Below, in pieces: positions 12,100 to 15,557 of a DNA stretch of 15,557 bases. The notes below the pieces were generated by a model. It saw only the letters and a list, made by a program, of their open reading frames with translations, searched no databases and was not told where the DNA came from. Both the position numbers and the translations under genes were made by a program. Source of the stretch: Chloroflexota bacterium (GTDB taxonomy: Bacteria; Chloroflexota; Dormibacteria; Aeolococcales; Aeolococcaceae); the NCBI GenBank assembly GCA_005889515.1, contig VBHE01000133.1:1-15557 (forward strand), in the 5' to 3' direction. Position 1 is the first letter of the stretch. Each line of letters begins with the position of its first letter.

Positions 12100-13703
12100 G
12101 AGCAGGCGGACGCGGAGGTCGCCCAGGCGGGGGTGCCGCGGCTGTAGAGCAGGGTTCCGTGGTCGTCGAGCACCCGGTGCCAGGCGCCGCTCGCGTCGAG
12201 GCCGCGGCTGAGCGTGCCGGCGGGGAAGAGCACCGCGTCGGTGCCACTGGCGTCGAGGAGTGAGAGCGCGGAGGGCGCGGCGGTGTCACCGGCGGCGATC
12301 CGGAGGTACGCGGCGAAGACCGAGTCGCTGTCGGCGACGAGCTCGCCGTACTCGTAGACCCGGACCCGGGGCCAGAGCTCGTCGATGAGGTAGCCGCCGG
12401 CGCCGTAGGCGGCGAAGACCCGGGTGCCCTCGGGCGCCCGCTGCAGCGCCGCAACGGCGCAGCCGGGATACACGGCGGCGACGCCCGCCGGTGAGGCGTC
12501 GGAGCTGGCGCGGGCGACCCCGGCGCCGAGGCCGAAGGCCCCACAGAGCACCACCAGGGCGCCGGCGACGACCGCGGCGGGGGTCACCGGCCGGAGTCGG
12601 GGTGCGGCGTCGGCGCCACGGCGGCGGCGGGCGAGGAGCGCGGCGGCGGCGCCGGCGGCCGCGGTCCAGGCGGGGAGGGCGACGGCGACGAGCAGGGCGA
12701 TGTTCCGCACCGCCAGGAAGGCGGCGACCACCGCCGCGGCGGCGAGGACACGGTCGCGCAGGTCGATCCGCCGGCCGAGCACCACGATCGCGGCGGTCGA
12801 GACGGCGAGGAGGGCGAACGGCCAGAGGCCGGGGTCGTGGAGGTTCGGCGCCATCCACTCGACGATCGGCTTGGCCTTCACCGTGGCGCTGGTGGCGACG
12901 GCGTAAGCGTAGAGCTTCGGGCCCGCCGGGTTGAGACACGCGGCGGCCGCGGCCACCGCGACGGTGACGGCGAGCTCGCGGACCCGGGCGGCCGGGGCGG
13001 CGCCGCGCAGTCCCAGCCGCAGCTTCACCGCCTCGACGCCGACCACGACCGCGAGCACGGCGATGCCGCCGAGGAAGCCGGCGTGGAGGTTGGCCCAGAG
13101 GGCGACGAGCGGCGGCAGCAGCCAGCGGATCCGGCCCCCTCGGGCGAGGTGGCGCTCGGCGATGAGCAGGGTCCAGGCGGTGAGCGCGAAGGTGGCGACC
13201 TGGGGACGGGTGCCGAGCACCGGCTCCGCGGCCCGGGCGCCGAGGAGCAGCGCGGCGGCGACCGCGAGGGTTCCGGCGCCGCGGTCGCGGGCGCGCAGTG
13301 CGCAGGCCCACAGGCCGCTCCAGGCGACCGCCGCGGTCACCACGGCGACGAGGAGGAGGCCGCCGGCGGAGGCGAGGAGCGCGAAGACCACCTCGGAGAG
13401 CCACTCGTGCGGGGTCCAGGGGGCGCCCTGGGCGGTGTAGCTGTAGAGCTCGGTGGGGGAGATCGCGAGGTGGTCGAGGATCCACCGCCCGGAGCGGAGG
13501 TGCCACCAGAGGTCGGGGTCGCCGAGGACGTCGAGGCAGGGCACCGCGGCGAGCAGGATCGCCGCCGCGAGCAGGGCGCGCCGGGGGTCGGCGAGCAGCG
13601 CGGCGAGGCGGCCCAGCGGTCGCCGGGCGGCCACCGATCCGGCCGCCGGGAGCGCCGGGGCGGTGAGAGGGCTCGGCGTCGAGGACACGGTCGGGGCCGA
13701 CAC
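12096..13703 (-). CDS. GT-C-like polytopic membrane protein
   Basis: A 535-residue integral membrane protein with roughly ten transmembrane helices and a soluble C-terminal part (about 415-535). After the first helix (about 43-60) come the acidic motif GDPDLWWHLRSGRWI (61-75), TELYSYTAQGAPWTPHEWLSEV (84-105) and a helix. This pattern (an acidic residue pair at the first outer loop, then a Trp/His-rich loop) is typical of GT-C fold glycosyltransferases and related uncharacterised proteins, which use lipid-linked sugar donors at the outer face. The C-terminal part has AYGAGGYLIDELWPRVRVYEYGEL, a strand-rich stretch. Enzyme activity is inferred. The GTG at 13703 is supported by GGGAG 7 nt upstream; longer frames would run into the divergent gene. 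Confidence 0.82.
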   Translation of the reverse strand: MSAPTVSSTPSPLTAPALPAAGSVAARRPLGRLAALLADPRRALLAAAILLAAVPCLDVLGDPDLWWHLRSGRWILDHLAISPTELYSYTAQGAPWTPHEWLSEVVFALLASAGGLLLVAVVTAAVAWSGLWACALRARDRGAGTLAVAAALLLGARAAEPVLGTRPQVATFALTAWTLLIAERHLARGGRIRWLLPPLVALWANLHAGFLGGIAVLAVVVGVEAVKLRLGLRGAAPAARVRELAVTVAVAAAAACLNPAGPKLYAYAVATSATVKAKPIVEWMAPNLHDPGLWPFALLAVSTAAIVVLGRRIDLRDRVLAAAAVVAAFLAVRNIALLVAVALPAWTAAAGAAAALLARRRRGADAAPRLRPVTPAAVVAGALVVLCGAFGLGAGVARASSDASPAGVAAVYPGCAVAALQRAPEGTRVFAAYGAGGYLIDELWPRVRVYEYGELVADSDSVFAAYLRIAAGDTAAPSALSLLDASGTDAVLFPAGTLSRGLDASGAWHRVLDDHGTLLYSRGTPAWATSASACS

Positions 13704-13750
13704 TACCCGGCTCCCAACCCGGCCCGGGCGGGCGTCACCGGCCCGTTGCC

Positions 13751-13756
13751 TATACT
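13751..13756 (+). promoter_or_regulatory. -10 element TATACT of the four-helix membrane protein
   Basis: TATACT ends 8 nt before the ATG at 13765, with no Shine-Dalgarno site, so the transcript is probably leaderless. The opposite strand offers TATAGG at nearly the same place, which might serve the GT-C-like gene. Confidence 0.55.
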
Positions 13757-13764
13757 CGTCGGAC

Positions 13765-14289
13765 ATGTCTCGCGCCAATCGCCGACGCGATGAGGTGAGG
13801 CCGGCGCAGACCGCGGTGGCGACGCCCGAGCGCCGGCCGGTCGCCGGGGCTCCGGGGGCGAGCGACTCCGGCAACCACATCGCCTGGCGCGCCTGCCTCG
13901 CCGGCCTGCTCCTCGGCGAGCTCGTGCTGCTGGTGCTCACCAACGGCGGGCTCGACCTCGCCAACGCCCTCTTCGGGCCCACCGAGAAGCTCGACGGCGG
14001 GATCGTCGGCGTCGGCAGCTTCCTCGCGGTCATCGCCGGCGGCTTCGTCGCCGCCCGCCTCGCCGGGCGCTGGGGCCTCTACCAGGGCACCGTGGTCGGC
14101 ATCGGCTTCATCGTCGTCTCGGTGGCCGTCCAGTTCGGACAGGAGGCGTCGATCGTCCACCAGTCGCTGAGCTCGGGCGCCCACCACATCGTCGACCTCG
14201 GCCCGATGCGCATGGACAACGTCATCAGCGGCGATCTGGTCGCCCTCTTCGGCGGCAGCTTCGGCGGCTGGATGGCTCGGCGCAAGTAG
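13765..14289 (+). CDS. Four-helix membrane protein, TIGR04086/YrzE-like
   Basis: A 174-residue membrane protein. A basic, Pro/Ala-rich cytoplasmic N-terminus (1-38) is followed by hydrophobic segments at about 40-60, 77-98, 106-126 and 153-170, and it ends ARRK. The stretch GGFVAARLAGRWGLYQGTVVG (92-112) resembles the GG-A-R-AGRRG-L-G pattern of TIGR04086-type membrane proteins, whose role is unknown. That assignment is tentative. It is transcribed away from the GT-C-like gene from a 61-nt gap. The start is supported by TATACT 8 nt upstream, and a GC-rich hairpin follows its stop by 3 nt. Confidence 0.8.
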   Translation: MSRANRRRDEVRPAQTAVATPERRPVAGAPGASDSGNHIAWRACLAGLLLGELVLLVLTNGGLDLANALFGPTEKLDGGIVGVGSFLAVIAGGFVAARLAGRWGLYQGTVVGIGFIVVSVAVQFGQEASIVHQSLSSGAHHIVDLGPMRMDNVISGDLVALFGGSFGGWMARRK

Positions 14290-14292
14290 GCT

Positions 14293-14307
14293 CCGGCGCT
14301 GCGCCGG
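14293..14307 (+). terminator. Possible hairpin terminator after the four-helix membrane protein
   Basis: CCGGCG-CTG-CGCCGG is a perfect 6-bp stem with a 3-nt loop, 3 nt after the stop at 14289. No U-run follows, so termination is uncertain. Confidence 0.35.
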
Positions 14308-14342
14308 CCCGGGTCGCCACGCGCCCATATCGAGCGACTCTG

Positions 14343-14387
14343 ACCAGCGGCTCGCTGGTGCGGAGAGCCATCTGACGGTGGCCGTCA
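14343..14387 (+). other. Two further hairpins in the leader region of the DUF5658 gene
   Basis: ACCAGCG-GCT-CGCTGGT (14343-14359, 7 bp) and TGACGG-TGG-CCGTCA (14373-14387, 6 bp) lie 13 nt apart in the 155-nt gap before the DUF5658 gene. With the hairpin at 14293 they make three perfect stems, each with a 3-nt loop. They may be a structured leader, a small RNA or regulator operators. No family match is recognised, and I see no open reading frame of note in this gap. Confidence 0.4.
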
Positions 14388-14444
14388 CAGGCACGTGTCC
14401 GGTGCTTCACGGGAACCTCGCGGGCTCGTTCCGAGAATCGGGGC

Positions 14445-14801
14445 ATGTCCGTCATCGCCCGTACTCGGCCCGCCGGGCGGCTCTCGGAGGTGTTCCGGGA
14501 CCGTCACCTCCGGTTGCCGCTCGTCTACTTCGTCGTCGCCCAGCTGCTCGACATCCTCACCACCACGGTGGGACTGATCCGCGGCCTCGACGAGGCGAAC
14601 CCGCTGACCGCGGGGGTGATCCACCACCTCGGGGCGGGCGGGCTGATCATCCAGAAGGTGCCGGTGGTGCTCGCCCTCGTCGGCGGGCTGACCCTGCTGC
14701 CGCGGCGGGTCGCGGTCGTGTCCGCGTGGGCGTTCACCGTGCTCATGGGCGCGGTGGTGGCGTCGAACGTCAGCCTGGTCCTCGGCGTCACCCACCTCTA
14801 G
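14445..14801 (+). CDS. DUF5658 family membrane protein
   Basis: A 118-residue membrane protein of unknown function with about three hydrophobic helices (about 24-46, 64-86 and 90-114). The family pattern is visible: DILTTTVGLIRGLDEANPL (36-54) with Asp36, the TTT run and Glu50-Ala-Asn-Pro, then Lys71 in a later helix. These buried polar residues are the conserved feature of DUF5658. The basic N-terminus (RTRPAGR, RDRH) points to an inside start. The ATG has only a weak CGGGGC upstream, and a poor -10-like GAGAAT ends 6 nt before it, so this gene may also be leaderless or may be led by the hairpin region upstream. Confidence 0.82.
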   Translation: MSVIARTRPAGRLSEVFRDRHLRLPLVYFVVAQLLDILTTTVGLIRGLDEANPLTAGVIHHLGAGGLIIQKVPVVLALVGGLTLLPRRVAVVSAWAFTVLMGAVVASNVSLVLGVTHL

Positions 14802-14820
14802 ACGCAGGGCGCCGAGGAGG

Positions 14821-14846
14821 GGTTTCAGCCGTCGAACGGCGAAACC
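14821..14846. repeat. Strong 11-bp inverted repeat abutting a promoter
   Basis: GGTTTC and GAAACC enclose GCCGT-CGA-ACGGC, which gives 11 pairs with one bulged A and a 3-nt loop. It lies 19 nt after the DUF5658 stop and 2 nt before the -35 of the next gene. No U-run follows. It may be a terminator of the upstream gene, an operator for the downstream promoter, or both. Confidence 0.55.
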
Positions 14847-14848
14847 GC

Positions 14849-14877
14849 TTGGCTCTCGCCAACTCTGGCCGTATCAT
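14849..14877 (+). promoter_or_regulatory. Promoter of the PcsB-like gene
   Basis: TTGGCT (14849-14854), a 17-nt spacer and TATCAT (14872-14877) make the most complete promoter in the window. It predicts a start near 14884 and a leader of about 26 nt that contains AGGAAGG. Unlike most genes here, this one has an ordinary led transcript. Confidence 0.6.
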
Positions 14878-14909
14878 GCGCGGGGCCTGGCTCGGCCACA
14901 GGAAGGATC

Positions 14910-15557
14910 ATGCTCCCGCGTCTCACCTCACATCGCCGCCGCCTGCTCGCCACCGCGCTGTGCGCCGCCGGGCTCGCGCTCTCGTTGAGCGCCGGCGGCG
15001 CCGCCGCCGTGCCCACCCCGGCCAACCCCTGCCCGCAGAACCCGCTCGGCGCCGGTGGTCCGCCGGCCCGCACCACCCCGGCGCCGGGGCGGGCGCCCGG
15101 GCTGGCCCCGCCCGCCGCCGGCTCCGATCCCTGCGCCGACCTCCGTGCCGCGCAGCAGCGCGCCGGCCAGGTCGACGACATGCTCTCCGCCCGCAAGGCC
15201 GACCTGGCCTCGGCCCGAGCCCAGCTCGCCGCCCTCGGGCGCAGCGTCGCCACGCTCCGCGACGAGGTGGCCCGCGACACCGCCCGCCACGAGGAGGTGA
15301 TGGGGCGCTGGCGCCAGGACCACGACCTCCTCGCCCGCCAGGTGCGGGAGCGGTACGTCGCCGGCGGGGAGGGCTTCGTCGCCTACCTCGTCTCCGCCGA
15401 CAGCTTCGGCAACCTGCTCGACCGCGCGGTGTCGGTGGGCCGGGTGGTGAGCGCCGAGCGCGGGCTCGTGAGCCGCACCGCCGCCGAACGCCGCGAGGCG
15501 GAGGCGCTGCTCGCCGACGCCACCGCCCGGCGGGACCAGGCGGAGCTGCAGATGCAC
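14910..15557 (+). CDS. Secreted coiled-coil protein, PcsB/NlpC-P60-associated N-terminal part (runs off the window)
   Basis: The first 216 residues of an exported protein. A signal peptide (RRRLLATALCAAGLALSLSA, cleavage near residue 33) is followed by a Pro/Ala-rich stretch with Cys41 and Cys75. A coiled coil of alternating Arg/Ala/Glu helices then runs from about 76 to the window edge. RERYVAGGEGFVAYLVSADSFGNLLDR (146-172) is the characteristic hinge of PcsB-type coiled coils, which hold or activate a C-terminal NlpC/P60, CHAP or M23 peptidoglycan hydrolase during cell division. The catalytic domain, if present, lies beyond the window. The ATG has AGGAAGG 4 nt upstream, and the frame stays open to the last base. 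Confidence 0.85.
   Translation, partial: MLPRLTSHRRRLLATALCAAGLALSLSAGGAAAVPTPANPCPQNPLGAGGPPARTTPAPGRAPGLAPPAAGSDPCADLRAAQQRAGQVDDMLSARKADLASARAQLAALGRSVATLRDEVARDTARHEEVMGRWRQDHDLLARQVRERYVAGGEGFVAYLVSADSFGNLLDRAVSVGRVVSAERGLVSRTAAERREAEALLADATARRDQAELQMH

Noticed and set aside
13704..14033. Longer start for the GT-C-like protein
   Set aside because: It would run antisense through the divergent four-helix gene and its promoter. GTG at 13703 has a GGGAG site.
14802..14909. c-di-AMP (ydaO) riboswitch before the PcsB-like gene
   Set aside because: Such riboswitches often precede wall-hydrolase genes, but the leader after the promoter is only about 26 nt, and the hairpin lies upstream of the promoter.
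1..15557. CRISPR array, insertion sequence, prophage, toxin-antitoxin or defence island
   Set aside because: No spaced direct repeats, transposase, integrase, terminal inverted repeats or known defence domains were seen. Base composition looks uniform. The tRNA-Glu is not flanked by an integrase or a repeated 3' end.

Overview
The window is a very GC-rich (clearly above 70% by eye) stretch of bacterial chromosome with dense gene packing and no sign of phage, plasmid or transposon. The gene content (lipobox and signal-peptide proteins, a DUF3105 lipoprotein, a PcsB-like coiled-coil wall protein, surface proteins with Ser/Thr- or Pro-rich stalks, a GGR-family flavoprotein) fits a Terrabacteria-type bacterium such as Dormibacterota, Chloroflexota or a deep Actinomycetota relative. 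The phylum is an inference; there is no rRNA or marker gene here to settle it.

Layout from left to right: a partial SDR dehydrogenase (-) diverges from a mucin-like, membrane-anchored surface protein (+), which converges on a LON-domain protein (-). Next come a membrane-anchored receiver-domain protein (-) and a small zinc-ribbon-like protein (-) with its own terminator. An FKBP-type lipoprotein isomerase (+) follows. Then a minus-strand cluster runs, in transcription order, tRNA-Glu(CUC), a 40-residue membrane peptide, an L-2-hydroxyglutarate oxidase-like flavoprotein and a geranylgeranyl-reductase-family flavoprotein. Opposite it, a GalU-like nucleotidyltransferase (+) overlaps a Pro/Thr-rich membrane protein (+). 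A PHP-less family X DNA polymerase and an unknown 171-residue protein form a minus-strand pair, divergent from a TetR regulator (+). After that come CoaE (-), a DUF3105 lipoprotein (+), a large GT-C-like membrane protein (-), a four-helix membrane protein (+), a DUF5658 membrane protein (+), and the start of a PcsB/NlpC-associated secreted coiled-coil protein (+) that runs off the end.

Much of the window concerns the cell envelope. No single pathway unites the genes. Plausible units are tRNA-Glu/small peptide/oxidase/GGR, polX/171-residue protein and GalU-like/Pro-Thr protein.

The most striking pattern is regulatory. Seven reading frames carry a -10-like hexamer 6-9 nt before the start codon with no Shine-Dalgarno site, which suggests leaderless transcription is common in this genome. 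Three convergent gene pairs share their stop codons in a single CTAG. The 2-hydroxyglutarate-oxidase-like gene has no usable start codon before its FAD-binding motif, and a strong G-quadruplex motif sits on the ribosome binding region of the following gene. I did not find a clearly new multi-gene defence or mobile system.
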